Made by a program: the position numbers and the translations under genes
From: JAJKIV01 sp036274195
GTDB taxonomy: Bacteria > Gemmatimonadota > Gemmatimonadetes > Gemmatimonadales > Gemmatimonadaceae
Direction: 5' to 3'
NCBI GenBank assembly: GCA_036274195.1
Contig: DASUGD010000134.1
Coordinates: forward strand, 1 to 35,520
DNA: 35,520 bases
Notes under the pieces: generated by a model
What the model was told of the DNA's origin: nothing
The model's input: only the letters and a program-made list of their open reading frames with translations
Databases searched by the model: none
In this document: in pieces, positions 15,879 to 24,361 of the stretch
How the letters are laid out: each line of letters opens with the position of its first letter
Position numbering within the stretch: the first letter of the stretch is position 1

Positions 15879-18269
15879 TCAAGTGTTCAGCAACATCTTC
15901 GTCAGGTTCACCAGCCCGGCGCCCTGCTGCGTGCGGATTCGCTTCAGGTCCGTGCAGTTGTCCATGAGAATCTGCTTCACGCGATCGGGCTCACCGACGA
16001 ACTCCTTGCGCACCGACAGGAACGCCGCCGCAATGCCCGACACGTGCGGCGTGGCCATGCTCGTGCCGCTCATCTCCACGTACAGGTCATCCACCGTGGT
16101 CGGAGCCTTCTTCAGCTTGTTCCGGCACGACAGGATGCGCTCGCCCGGCGCGACCACGTCGGGTTTCTGCCGACCATCCGCCGTCGGCCCGCGCGACGAG
16201 AAATACGAGATGCCGAACGTGTGAGGACTCTCCTTGTGCACTGACCCAACCGCGATCGCTTCCTCGAGGTTCGCCGGATCGCCGATCGACAGGTCCATGT
16301 TCGCGTCGATGGTCCCGTCCAGCGTTTGCAGCACGGCGAATCCTTCGTTGCCCGCGGCCAACACGACGACCACACCCTGACGCCAGAGCCGTTTCAGCTC
16401 GCGACACAGCGGTGAGTGGCCACACGCGTAGACACTCTGATCGAACGGACCGCCGAGACTCAGGTTTACACCGTGGATCACGAGCTGACCGGCACCCTCG
16501 TTGGTCGTGAAGATGTGATCGAGCGCCTTGATGATCCACGCGTCGTCGCCGTCGCCATCATCGCCGAGCGTCTTGTAGATGTGAAGCTTCGCTTCGGGTG
16601 CCACCCCTGACATCACGCGATCGGGCTTGCCCTTCTTGCCCGGAAAGACTTGCGTGCCGGCAATGATCCCGGCGACGTGTGTGCCGTGACCGTAATTGTC
16701 GGGCGCTGGTCCGATGGCGAGCGGGCCGCGCTTCGTGCAATCGTACTGCGCCTCGATGTTCCCGAACTTCGCGAAGTGCGGGTGCGCGGCGTTCACTCCA
16801 GTGTCGAGCACCGCCCACCGAATGTCGCGGCCCACCGCGGAGTACCCGACATTCGCCGTGCGCGCCTGGACGGTGTTGGTCGACGTGTCGAGCAGCGCCC
16901 GCTTGGCGGAATTGCGCCAGATGCGTCGTACCGATTGACCGGCCGCGGGTACGATTGACGCGAGCGTCTCCGCCTCTTCGCGAGTCAACTCGGCCGCCAC
17001 GAAGCGCAGCAGCGGGTCGATCGCCATCGCTTCCTCGGTGACCTTCCGGTCTCGCGCGATCTGTCTGAGGCTGGCAATGAGACTTTCCCGCGTGGCGTCG
17101 AGCTTTCCTTTCGACTCGTTGCCGCTGGACGCAAGCTCGATGAGCACCTTGTGGCGCACCTCGGCCGGCTGGTTCTCGAACCGTCGTGCCATGTCTCGCG
17201 CGATGACGAACGGGGCGATCGGCTGGAACGCCGCCGTTTCCACCGCGTCGCGGACGGTCTTCTGCACCACCTCGGTCCGCAGATAGCCGGAGCCCGAGTG
17301 CGGGTGGCGCGGAGCATCGGGATTGCTCACCGCGAAGTCCTGGATTTGCGGAGTACCCGAGAACTCACCGGCCAGCGTGTTGTCGAGCGCCACCGGGTCG
17401 ATGGCGTCGGCGACGTTGATCCAGCGCTTCACACATCGCGGGACACGCAGCGACTTCTGTCCCGTTAGGCGGCGGATCTGGTCCTGTACCTCGGTGATGC
17501 CAAGCGGGGACCCAACCGTCACGAACAGGTCGACCGTATAGACGGCGGGATCGAGATCGCACAGCACGTCGTATGCGATCATCGACCCCTGGCTGTGCCC
17601 GATGACGACGAACGGGCCGCCGCCTACGCGGACTCGCTCCAGGACGCTTTCCTTCATCGCCGCGCGTCGCGCGGGCACGAAGAAATAGTCGTTCACGTCG
17701 CGAAGGAAAGCGCGGACGATGCGCCGCGTGATCCACTCGCGAAGCGGTCGCGGGAGCGGCAGCGCGGTGGCCGCCAACCCCGCAACGGCCTTGTCTCCCA
17801 CCTCGGCGGGCGTGCCCTTCGCCTCCATCTTCGCCGCGATGGCGAGCAGCGTCTCGCGGTCCGTCTTGCGGCTCGCGATGGCGGTGATCTCGTCGTCGAG
17901 CGACACCGCGTCGACATGCTGTCGCACGCTGATGGCGCGTCCCGTGGGCTCGTCCTCGAGCTGCGTCCCGTCCGGTGAAGCGCAGGTCCCTTCGCTCGGA
18001 TCGGGGTAGAACGCCCGGTTGACCCAGTACGCGAGCCGGCTGCGCTCCGCCAGATCGAACCCGAACAGGGCGTGGTCCCACTGGCACTTGAGAATCGACG
18101 GCAACGGCTTGTTTCCGATGCCGTGGACGTAGATGATCGTGCGGCCGGTGCCGGGCTCGGTCGTTGGCGCGCTCCTGGCGGCGGCAGCGCGCTTCGTCGA
18201 GCGGCCGGCGGTGCCGGCGGACGTCTTCCTGGCAGGACGGGACGTCGGCCGTTTTCGCGAAGTCGGCAT
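15879..18269 (-). CDS. Fusion of alpha/beta hydrolase and subtilisin-like (S8) protease
   Basis: 796 residues from the ATG beginning MPTSRKRPT. Residues 1-42 are a basic, Ser/Thr/Ala-rich tail with no signal peptide. Residues about 43-335 are an alpha/beta hydrolase: oxyanion loop YVHGIG (47-52), nucleophile elbow GHSQGS (224-229, Ser226), Asp in VADAIDP, His in PRHPHSGSGY. Residues about 420-465 resemble an S8 propeptide (LTREEAETLASIV). Residues about 480-796 are a complete S8 domain: Asp489 (VLDTGV), His528 (GHGTHVAG), oxyanion Asn641 (AAGNEG) and Ser737 (SGTSMATPHVSG). All catalytic residues of both enzymes are intact. A GTG at 18348-18350 would add 27 residues; neither start has a clear ribosome site. 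Role and substrate unknown; it is transcribed alone. Confidence 0.85.
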   Translation of the reverse strand: MPTSRKRPTSRPARKTSAGTAGRSTKRAAAARSAPTTEPGTGRTIIYVHGIGNKPLPSILKCQWDHALFGFDLAERSRLAYWVNRAFYPDPSEGTCASPDGTQLEDEPTGRAISVRQHVDAVSLDDEITAIASRKTDRETLLAIAAKMEAKGTPAEVGDKAVAGLAATALPLPRPLREWITRRIVRAFLRDVNDYFFVPARRAAMKESVLERVRVGGGPFVVIGHSQGSMIAYDVLCDLDPAVYTVDLFVTVGSPLGITEVQDQIRRLTGQKSLRVPRCVKRWINVADAIDPVALDNTLAGEFSGTPQIQDFAVSNPDAPRHPHSGSGYLRTEVVQKTVRDAVETAAFQPIAPFVIARDMARRFENQPAEVRHKVLIELASSGNESKGKLDATRESLIASLRQIARDRKVTEEAMAIDPLLRFVAAELTREEAETLASIVPAAGQSVRRIWRNSAKRALLDTSTNTVQARTANVGYSAVGRDIRWAVLDTGVNAAHPHFAKFGNIEAQYDCTKRGPLAIGPAPDNYGHGTHVAGIIAGTQVFPGKKGKPDRVMSGVAPEAKLHIYKTLGDDGDGDDAWIIKALDHIFTTNEGAGQLVIHGVNLSLGGPFDQSVYACGHSPLCRELKRLWRQGVVVVLAAGNEGFAVLQTLDGTIDANMDLSIGDPANLEEAIAVGSVHKESPHTFGISYFSSRGPTADGRQKPDVVAPGERILSCRNKLKKAPTTVDDLYVEMSGTSMATPHVSGIAAAFLSVRKEFVGEPDRVKQILMDNCTDLKRIRTQQGAGLVNLTKMLLNT

Positions 18270-18650
18270 GGCGAGTGACTCGTTAGGTATGAGGAGGGCC
18301 GTGTCGGCAGCGAGAGCAAGGTAGCACTCATGCGCTCGGTCGACGCACACCTGGTGTAACCCGGCGATACGTTATGTCACCCGGCGCACCCGGCGCGAGC
18401 GGCCGTTTGCAACAGGAAGCGCGAGACGGGCGGCGGCCGAACGGCAGCTGGTAGCTGGCTGCTCGTGCTGGCCGCTGGCTGACGCTGGCTGTCGGGAGAG
18501 GAGCCTCCCGAGGGTTCTCCGTTTCCCGTTTCCCGTTTCCCGTTTCCCGGCAGTTCGCCTCCCTACCCCTCTCGCGCCGTCTGACCAGCATGCGTAGGCT
18601 AGAAGCCAGCGCCCGTGACCGCGGACGCCACCGCCAGACAGGAGGAACAC
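18270..18650. repeat. Gene-free gap with tandem GTTTCCC heptamers
   Basis: A gap of about 380 bases between divergently oriented genes. GTTTCCC is repeated four times in perfect tandem at 18521-18548. Just upstream (about 18436-18495) is a degenerate array of GCTGGCTG/GCTGGTAGCTGG words. A short palindrome-like CTCCCGAGGGTTCTCC precedes the heptamers. No promoter is convincing for either flanking gene. A CGTTAGGT octamer lies at 18281-18288. No protein-coding potential was accepted here apart from a possible N-terminal extension of the protease fusion. Confidence 0.55.
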
Positions 18651-18950
18651 ATGCTGCTCATCCGCGACATCATGTACTGCAAGCCCGGCAAGGTCCGCCC
18701 GATGGTGGAGAAGTTCACCGCCATGGCAAAACTCAACGAGAAGAAAGGCATGCCGAAGATGCGTGTCATGACCGACGTGAGCGCCGAGCGATACTGGACC
18801 GTCGTCTCCGAGATGGAGGTGGAGAGCATGGAAGCGTTCATGTCGCTGATGCAGAACCCCGACGCCGCCAAGGAGTTCGACGCGATCATGAAGGGGTACC
18901 ACGATCTCGTCGACCATGGACGACGCGAGATCTACAACATCGAGGCCTGA
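18651..18950 (+). CDS. Small dimeric alpha/beta-barrel-like protein
   Basis: 99 residues from ATG 18651, chosen because AGGAGG (18640-18645) sits five bases upstream; an upstream GTG in frame lacks one. The pattern of beta strand MLLIRDIMYC, helix with KVRPMVEKFTAMAKL, strand MRVMTDVSAERYWTVVSEMEV, helix SMEAFMSLMQNPDAAKEF fits the dimeric alpha/beta barrel (ABM/NIPSNAP-like) fold. Such proteins act as small oxygenases, stress proteins or ligand binders; no catalytic residues can be assigned. Its stop is two bases from the GTG of the next gene, so the two are probably co-translated. Confidence 0.75.
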   Translation: MLLIRDIMYCKPGKVRPMVEKFTAMAKLNEKKGMPKMRVMTDVSAERYWTVVSEMEVESMEAFMSLMQNPDAAKEFDAIMKGYHDLVDHGRREIYNIEA

Positions 18951-18952
18951 TC

Positions 18953-20629
18953 GTGCATCGTCGTGGCCGCCACTCGGCCCTGCTGGTCGCGATCGTCGCG
19001 ACGAGCGCGGCGGTCGCCGTTCGGACGCCTAACGCCGGCGCCCAGGTTTCGCCAGGCGATCAGGCCGCCGCGCCACCGCGCTACGACGATCTGGTAACCC
19101 TGTTCACGGCGTGGCGCGCCTTCCAGCAGCCGAAGGTGGTGAACGGCGTTCCCGACTACTCGCCCGCCGCCATGGCCGCGCAGCAGCGCGAGCTCGCCAC
19201 CTACCGGCGGCGGCTCGTGGCGCTCGACACCACCGGGTGGCCGACCCACGCGCAGGTCGATTACCACATCGTTCGAGCCGAGATGAATGGCCTCGACTTC
19301 GACCATCGCGTCCTGCGTCCATGGGCCAACAACCCGTCGTTCTACATGACGGTGTTCGCGGACCAGAGCGATCAGCCCGCGCGCGAAGGTCCGCACGCGG
19401 CCGGCAGCGTCGAGCTGTGGCGCTACACCTTTCCGTTGTCGGCCAGCGATGCCGCAGAGGTTCGCCGTGGCCTGCAGCCGATTCCGGAGTTGCTGGCACA
19501 GGCGCGACGCAATCTCGTTGGCAACGGTCGGGACCTCTGGGCACGCAGCACCGGTGACGTGCACGGCCAGAGTGACGCGCTCACCGACCTCGAGACAAGA
19601 TCCGGGACCAATGCACCGGCGGACCTCCTCGCCCAGGTCAGACGCGCCAAGGCGGCAACCGACAGCTTCGCCACCTGGCTCGCATCCAGGATCCCGACCA
19701 AGACCGGGCCGTCCGGTGTCGGCGTCGCGAACTACGACTGGTACCTCAAGAACGTGCAGCTCGTGCCCTACACGTGGCAGGACGAGGTCAGGATCATGGA
19801 GCGCGAGCTCGCGCGCGCCCGGTCATCGCTCGCCCTCGCCGAGCAGCGCAATCGCGGCCTGCCGGAGCTCGTGCCGGTGGCGAGCGAGGCGGAGCATGCT
19901 CAGCGCTTCGCCGCCGCCGTGGATGAGTACATGGCGTTTCTCCGCGACCACGACATTCTCACCGTGACGCCCTGGATGGGTCCCGCACTGCAGGCACATG
20001 TCGGCGGCTTTTCGCCGGGCCCGCGCGAGTTTTTCACCGAGGTTGACTACCGCGACCCGGAAGTCATGCGGACGCATGGCTACCACTGGTTCGACCTCGC
20101 CCGCATGGCGAACGCGCCGCACACCAGCCCGATTCGCCGCGGGCCCCTCCTTTACAACATCTTCGACACGCGCACCGAGGGGCACGCGACGGGGTGGGAG
20201 GAGATGATGCTGCACGCCGGGATGTTCGATGCACGGCCGCGAACGCGCGAGCTCATCTACATCCTGCTGGCGCAGCGTGCGGCCAGGGCGTTAGGCGACC
20301 TGCGCATGCACAGCAACGAGCTCACGCTCGAGCAGGCCGCGCAGTTCGCGTCCGCCAACACGCCACGCGGCTGGCTGCGCCTCGACGCCAACACGGTGCG
20401 AGGCGAGCAGCACCTCTATCTTCAACAGCCCACGTACGGGACCAGCTACGTGATCGGCAAGATCGAGGTGGAGCGCCTCATGAGCGATCAGGCGCACGAG
20501 CTCGGGGACCGGTTCTCGATCCGCCAGTTCATGGACGCGTTCGACGCGGTGGGGCTGATTCCCGTGATGCTCGTCAGGTGGGAAATGCTGGGACGCCTGG
20601 ATGAGCCGGTCCGGCGAGTCCTTCGCTAG
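18953..20629 (+). CDS. Secreted DUF885-like putative peptidase
   Basis: 558 residues from GTG 18953, two bases after the stop of the alpha/beta-barrel gene. The start gives a signal peptide (HRRGRHSALLVAIVATSAAVA, split near residue 28 at NAGAQ). The body is helical and follows the DUF885 layout: an N-terminal region with QVDYHIVRAEMNGLDFDH, a central TEGHATGWEEMMLHAGM in place of the usual HExxPGHH-type motif, and a C-terminal PTYGTSYVIGKIEVERLM followed by QFMDAFDAVGLIPV, which matches the family end. The His and Glu in GHATGWEE could still bind metal, so activity is possible but unproven. Coupling to the upstream small protein suggests a shared role. Confidence 0.75.
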   Translation: MHRRGRHSALLVAIVATSAAVAVRTPNAGAQVSPGDQAAAPPRYDDLVTLFTAWRAFQQPKVVNGVPDYSPAAMAAQQRELATYRRRLVALDTTGWPTHAQVDYHIVRAEMNGLDFDHRVLRPWANNPSFYMTVFADQSDQPAREGPHAAGSVELWRYTFPLSASDAAEVRRGLQPIPELLAQARRNLVGNGRDLWARSTGDVHGQSDALTDLETRSGTNAPADLLAQVRRAKAATDSFATWLASRIPTKTGPSGVGVANYDWYLKNVQLVPYTWQDEVRIMERELARARSSLALAEQRNRGLPELVPVASEAEHAQRFAAAVDEYMAFLRDHDILTVTPWMGPALQAHVGGFSPGPREFFTEVDYRDPEVMRTHGYHWFDLARMANAPHTSPIRRGPLLYNIFDTRTEGHATGWEEMMLHAGMFDARPRTRELIYILLAQRAARALGDLRMHSNELTLEQAAQFASANTPRGWLRLDANTVRGEQHLYLQQPTYGTSYVIGKIEVERLMSDQAHELGDRFSIRQFMDAFDAVGLIPVMLVRWEMLGRLDEPVRRVLR

Positions 20630-20696
20630 CAAAAAGGCTCGCCTAACAGTGAACCCGTACGCAGCACGCGGAGTAATCCGCCCAAACCCCAACGGG

Positions 20697-20834
20697 TTAG
20701 CGGAACAGATCGAGTGACTTCTTGAACACCTGCCAAACGCCCCACGCGAGCGGGATGCCCACGAGGGCCCACGCGCCGACGAGGCGAAGCACGAGTCCCG
20801 TGGACGGGCCGGATTCCGACGAGCGTTCGGACAT
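20697..20834 (-). CDS. 45-residue single-helix protein, candidate MFS transporter small subunit
   Basis: A short gene not apparent from long reading frames. ATG at 20834 lies ten bases after the stop of the MFS gene with GAGAGGG between. The protein starts MSERSSESGP, has one hydrophobic helix (about residues 13-35: LVLRLVGAWALVGIPLAWGV) and ends KKSLDLFR. The WALVGIPLAWGVWQ pattern with a following lysine-rich end resembles the small proteins encoded directly after OxlT-like MFS transporters and annotated as an MFS small subunit (recollection). It would sit in the inner membrane beside the transporter. Confidence 0.7.
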   Translation of the reverse strand: MSERSSESGPSTGLVLRLVGAWALVGIPLAWGVWQVFKKSLDLFR

Positions 20835-20844
20835 GGTCCCTCTC

Positions 20845-22215
20845 TCAGGCGGTCGCCACCGATGACCGTGGGGCAACGTTGCGCCGCGCGTCCACCGGAC
20901 GAACCAGCAGGTTGCACACGAAGCCGATCACCAACAGTACCGCCATGATGTGCATCGTCGTGGTATACGCATCCGCCTTCGCCACGCCGTGCGCGATCTC
21001 GTACTCCCGGATGTAGTTGACGAGCACGGGCCCCAGTACGCCAGCCGTGGACCACGCGGTGAGCAGGCGCCCGTGAATCGCACCCACCTGCAGGCTGCCG
21101 AACATGTCGCGAAGATACGCCGGAATCGTGGCGAACCCTCCGCCATACATACTCATGATGACCACGTACCCCGCCACGAACAACACGACATTCCCCGCTC
21201 GACCCGTGGACGGCACGACTGCATAGAGCGCAGCCCCAAGTGCGAAGAACGTGGCGTACACTGCCTTCCGACCGATGTAATCCGACAGCGACGACCAGAA
21301 GAATCGGCCAAGCATGTTGGCGAGGCTGAGGAGTCCGACGAAACCCGCGGCCGCTGCCACCGTGATCGAGCCCGGAAACATCTCCTGAATCATCGGAGAC
21401 GCCTGACCGAGGACGCCAATTCCAGCAGTGACGTTCATGCAGAGCACCACCCACAGGAGCCAGAACTGCGGGGTGCGGATCGCGAGGTTCGCCGTCACGT
21501 TCTCCTTCGTCACCATTTTCCTGGGGTGCTCCGATGGCGTCCACCCACGGGGTTGCCAACCCGGGCGCGGAACCCTGACGGTGAACACCCCGAACATCAT
21601 GAAGCAGAAGTAGAGGATCCCCAACGTCACGAACGTCGACGCCACCCCAGGTACCTGTTCGGTCTTGAAGTAGGCCATGAGCGTAGTCGAAAGCGGCGAC
21701 GCGATCATGGCGCCGCCGCCGAAGCCCATGATCGCCATGCCGGTGGCCATCCCGGGACGGTCGGGGAACCAGCGGATCAGCGTCGTGACGGGCGAGATGT
21801 AGCCGATGCCAAGACCGATGCCCCCCAACACACCGTAGCCGAGCAGCAGAAGCCAGAACTGATGCGTCGCGATCCCCAGCGCCGCGACCTCGAACCCTCC
21901 GCCGAAGCACAGCGCCGCCACGAACATCGCCTTACGGGGACCCACACGATCGAGCCACGATCCGAACATCGCGGCCGACAGACCGAGGAACACGATCGCG
22001 ACGCTGAACACCCAGCCGATCGTGCTGAGCTTCCAGTCCCCGGGCGCCGAGTGGGTTACGCCAATGCGCTGCGACAGCGGGAAGTTGAACACACTGAACG
22101 CATAGGCCTGGCCGATCGACAGATGGATCGAGAGCGCCGCCGGCGGCACGAGCCAGCGCGAGTAGTGCTCACCGGCGATCGAATGCTCGCGGTCGAGGAA
22201 CGAGAGGAGAGCCAT
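20845..22215 (-). CDS. OxlT-like (oxalate:formate antiporter family) MFS transporter
   Basis: 456 residues with twelve predicted membrane helices. OFA-family features: SIHLSIGQAYAFSVFNFPL in the first helix region (about 28-46), SWLDRVGPRKA (motif A, about 87-97), GGIGLGIGYISPVTTLIRWFPDRPGMATG (positions about 135-163), and the second half with MLGRFFWSSLSDYIGRKAVY. It presumably exchanges or imports a small carboxylate. The true substrate is not fixed by these motifs. The gene is followed by the small-subunit-like gene and is divergent from the multicopper oxidase across a 137-base gap with an operator-like palindrome. ATG 22215 gives the expected short cytoplasmic N-terminus. Confidence 0.87.
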   Translation of the reverse strand: MALLSFLDREHSIAGEHYSRWLVPPAALSIHLSIGQAYAFSVFNFPLSQRIGVTHSAPGDWKLSTIGWVFSVAIVFLGLSAAMFGSWLDRVGPRKAMFVAALCFGGGFEVAALGIATHQFWLLLLGYGVLGGIGLGIGYISPVTTLIRWFPDRPGMATGMAIMGFGGGAMIASPLSTTLMAYFKTEQVPGVASTFVTLGILYFCFMMFGVFTVRVPRPGWQPRGWTPSEHPRKMVTKENVTANLAIRTPQFWLLWVVLCMNVTAGIGVLGQASPMIQEMFPGSITVAAAAGFVGLLSLANMLGRFFWSSLSDYIGRKAVYATFFALGAALYAVVPSTGRAGNVVLFVAGYVVIMSMYGGGFATIPAYLRDMFGSLQVGAIHGRLLTAWSTAGVLGPVLVNYIREYEIAHGVAKADAYTTTMHIMAVLLVIGFVCNLLVRPVDARRNVAPRSSVATA

Positions 22216-22273
22216 GGCCGGGAGTTTGTCCTCGAACCCGAGTGGCGTCCAGCGTTTGTTAATGCCCCGTTAG

Positions 22274-22288
22274 TAACGAAAACCGTTA
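22274..22288. promoter_or_regulatory. Operator-like palindrome in divergent MFS/oxidase promoter region
   Basis: TAACG-AAAAC-CGTTA is a perfect 5-bp inverted repeat with a five-base spacer, in an unusually A+T-rich patch (22258-22310) of the divergent gap. It could coordinate both genes. No promoter hexamers are unambiguous. Confidence 0.35.
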
Positions 22289-22352
22289 TCATAGTCGTCC
22301 AATTGATAGGCGCTGTCGCCTGCAGGTCCCCCACGCTCCCGCGGAGGCACCG

Positions 22353-24269
22353 ATGCAGAGATGGATCACGTACGCCGCCCTCGTTCTGGTTGGCGGCGCA
22401 ACGCAGCCATTTGCCCTGGACACCGTAGCGCCGAATGACAACCGCCGAGCCGCCGGTACACTCGAGAAGGGTGTGCTGACGATAGCGCTCGAAGCGCGGT
22501 CGGGCCGCTGGTACCCCGAAGGTGAGGGTGGACGAGCGCTCGACGTCGCTGCGTTCGCGGAGGAGGGTAAGTCGCTCTCGAATCCGGGGCCGCTCATTCG
22601 CGTCACCGTAGGCACGACCGTCCGTGCCACGATTCACAACCGGCTCGACAAGCCACTCACGGTCTTCGGCTTCGGCAACACGCGAGGGCGCTCGGACAGT
22701 GTCATGGTTCCGGTCGATGCCCGGACCCCGGTGTCGTTCACGGCGACGACGCCCGGAACCTACTACTACATGGCCCGGCGCGACCCGGATCCGCTGACCG
22801 GCTTCCGGTCGGTCGAGGACACACAGCTCGCCGGCGTGATCATCGTCGACGCACCTAACGCGAAGCCGGACCGGGGAGAGCGGACGCTCGCCCTGACGGC
22901 TGCCTGCGTGGGCGACCCGACGAGCCGGAGCGGCCTCGATCGATGCACGATGGCCATCAACGGCCTGTCATGGCCGCACACGGAGCGTCTCACGTACACA
23001 CAGGGCGACTCGATCCGGTGGCGTGTCATCAACTTCACCGAGATCGATCACCCGATGCACCTTCACGGGTTCTTCTTCCGGGTGAACGCGAAGGGTGACG
23101 GCGTCGCGGACTCGGTCTACACGCCCGACCGGCGTCGCATGGGCGTCACGGAGGTGATGGCTCCGTTCCAGACGCTGTCGATCGCCTGGAAAGCCGAGCG
23201 AGCCGGAAACTGGATCTATCACTGCCATTACGCGACTCACCTCTCGGATCTCGCGTCGCTCGATACGGAGAAAGGCGAGCACGACTCGACGATGACCAGC
23301 CACCACGCGTCGGATCGCCCCCACCAGATGTACGGGCTCGTGATGGGCATCAGCATCGCGCCGAACGGGCCAATGGCGAAAGTCAACGGACCGGAACGCG
23401 CGATCCGGATCGTCCAGCGCGAGAAGCCTAACGTCTACGGCTCGCAGCCCGGGATGTCGTTCGTGGTCGACGGTACACCGGAGGCGTCGGACCCGAACGC
23501 GATGCCTGTGCCGGGGCCGACACTCGTGCTCGAGCGTGGCAAGCCCGTGGCGGTGACGATCGTCAACCAGTCCGACGACCACGCCGCCGTTCACTGGCAC
23601 GGCATCGAGCTCGAGAGCTATCCCGACGGGGTGCCCGGTTGGAGCGGCAGCGGCAAGGACGTTTTGCCATCGATCGCACCGCACGACTCGCTCACCGTCC
23701 GTTGGACGCCACCACGGGCGGGTTCCTACATGTATCACTCGCATTTCCGGGAAGCGCAGCAGATGGGGAGCGGGCTGTATGGACCCATCATCGTCGTCGA
23801 GCCCGGCCAGCGCTTCGATCCCGAGACCGACAAGGTTCTGTTCTTCGGTAGCGCCGGCCGACAGGAGAACCCGGTCTTCGGCCCGATTCCCCCGTTCTTG
23901 ATGAACGGGAAGGCACAGCCGGCGGCAATGGAGCTCAAGGCGGGGACACGCTATCGGTTCCGACTCTTCAACCTCGCCGGCGACGCGCCACTCGCAGTGT
24001 CGATCAACGCCGGGGACGCGCCGGCGCAGTGGCGGGCGGTTGCGAAGGACGGTTATCCCCTACCGGAGTCGCAGGCCACGATGAAGGCAGCAATGTTGAT
24101 GTTCGAACCCGGCGAGATCTACGATTTCGAGCTCACGCCGTCGGCGCCGGGTGAGCTTTCGCTCAAATTCGGATTGCCGCCGTTCATACTGAATGCCCCT
24201 CCCCCGCCGCCGGGACTCCCGTTCGCTCCGCTCCCCGCGACGATCACGGTGCCGATCCACGTCCGCTAG
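22353..24269 (+). CDS. Multicopper oxidase with permuted domain order
   Basis: 638 residues with signal peptide (1-21) and GGAGG at 22343-22347. Four cupredoxin-like segments are inferred. The first (about 35-170) has lost its copper ligands (VFGFGN where HxHG would be; YYYMARRD where HSH would be). The second (about 175-310) carries HPMHLHG (233-239) and HCHYATH (290-296), normally the C-terminal motifs of a laccase. The third (about 345-485) carries HWHG (414-417) and HSH (462-464), normally the N-terminal motifs. The fourth (about 490-638) has none. All eight trinuclear His ligands and the type 1 Cys291 are present, so it should be active, probably in the periplasm. Substrate unknown. It is divergent from the OxlT-like transporter. 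Confidence 0.88.
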   Translation: MQRWITYAALVLVGGATQPFALDTVAPNDNRRAAGTLEKGVLTIALEARSGRWYPEGEGGRALDVAAFAEEGKSLSNPGPLIRVTVGTTVRATIHNRLDKPLTVFGFGNTRGRSDSVMVPVDARTPVSFTATTPGTYYYMARRDPDPLTGFRSVEDTQLAGVIIVDAPNAKPDRGERTLALTAACVGDPTSRSGLDRCTMAINGLSWPHTERLTYTQGDSIRWRVINFTEIDHPMHLHGFFFRVNAKGDGVADSVYTPDRRRMGVTEVMAPFQTLSIAWKAERAGNWIYHCHYATHLSDLASLDTEKGEHDSTMTSHHASDRPHQMYGLVMGISIAPNGPMAKVNGPERAIRIVQREKPNVYGSQPGMSFVVDGTPEASDPNAMPVPGPTLVLERGKPVAVTIVNQSDDHAAVHWHGIELESYPDGVPGWSGSGKDVLPSIAPHDSLTVRWTPPRAGSYMYHSHFREAQQMGSGLYGPIIVVEPGQRFDPETDKVLFFGSAGRQENPVFGPIPPFLMNGKAQPAAMELKAGTRYRFRLFNLAGDAPLAVSINAGDAPAQWRAVAKDGYPLPESQATMKAAMLMFEPGEIYDFELTPSAPGELSLKFGLPPFILNAPPPPPGLPFAPLPATITVPIHVR

Positions 24270-24280
24270 CTGGGTTCTGA

Positions 24281-24361
24281 AAATTGAAACCACAGAGGTC
24301 ACAGAGGCCACGGAGAACTGCAGCGATTCTCCGTGGCCTCTGTACTACTAACGTTCAATTT
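24281..24361. repeat. Strong stem-loop at left end of IS-like element
   Basis: A perfect 17-bp stem (24301-24317 with 24327-24343; ACAGAGGCCACGGAGAA) with a nine-base loop, framed by AAATTGAA (24281-24288) and TTCAATTT (24354-24361). It overlaps the left terminal repeat. It lies between convergent genes and may also terminate both. The CACAGAGG/CCACGGAG words belong to a common intergenic hairpin type in several soil phyla (recollection). Confidence 0.75.

Noticed and set aside
18521..18548. CRISPR-like array
   Set aside because: Four contiguous heptamers without spacers; it is a simple tandem repeat.
18590..18952. Upstream extension of the DUF885-like frame to 18590
   Set aside because: Overlaps the alpha/beta-barrel gene in another frame and lacks a ribosome site; the GTG at 18953 gives a signal peptide.
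20291..21910. 539-residue minus-strand frame overlapping DUF885 and MFS genes
   Set aside because: Shifted frame of the transporter gene; no membrane pattern of its own.
20950..22428. 492-residue plus-strand frame antisense to the MFS gene
   Set aside because: Low-complexity His/Arg-rich shadow; the MFS reading has helices and family motifs.
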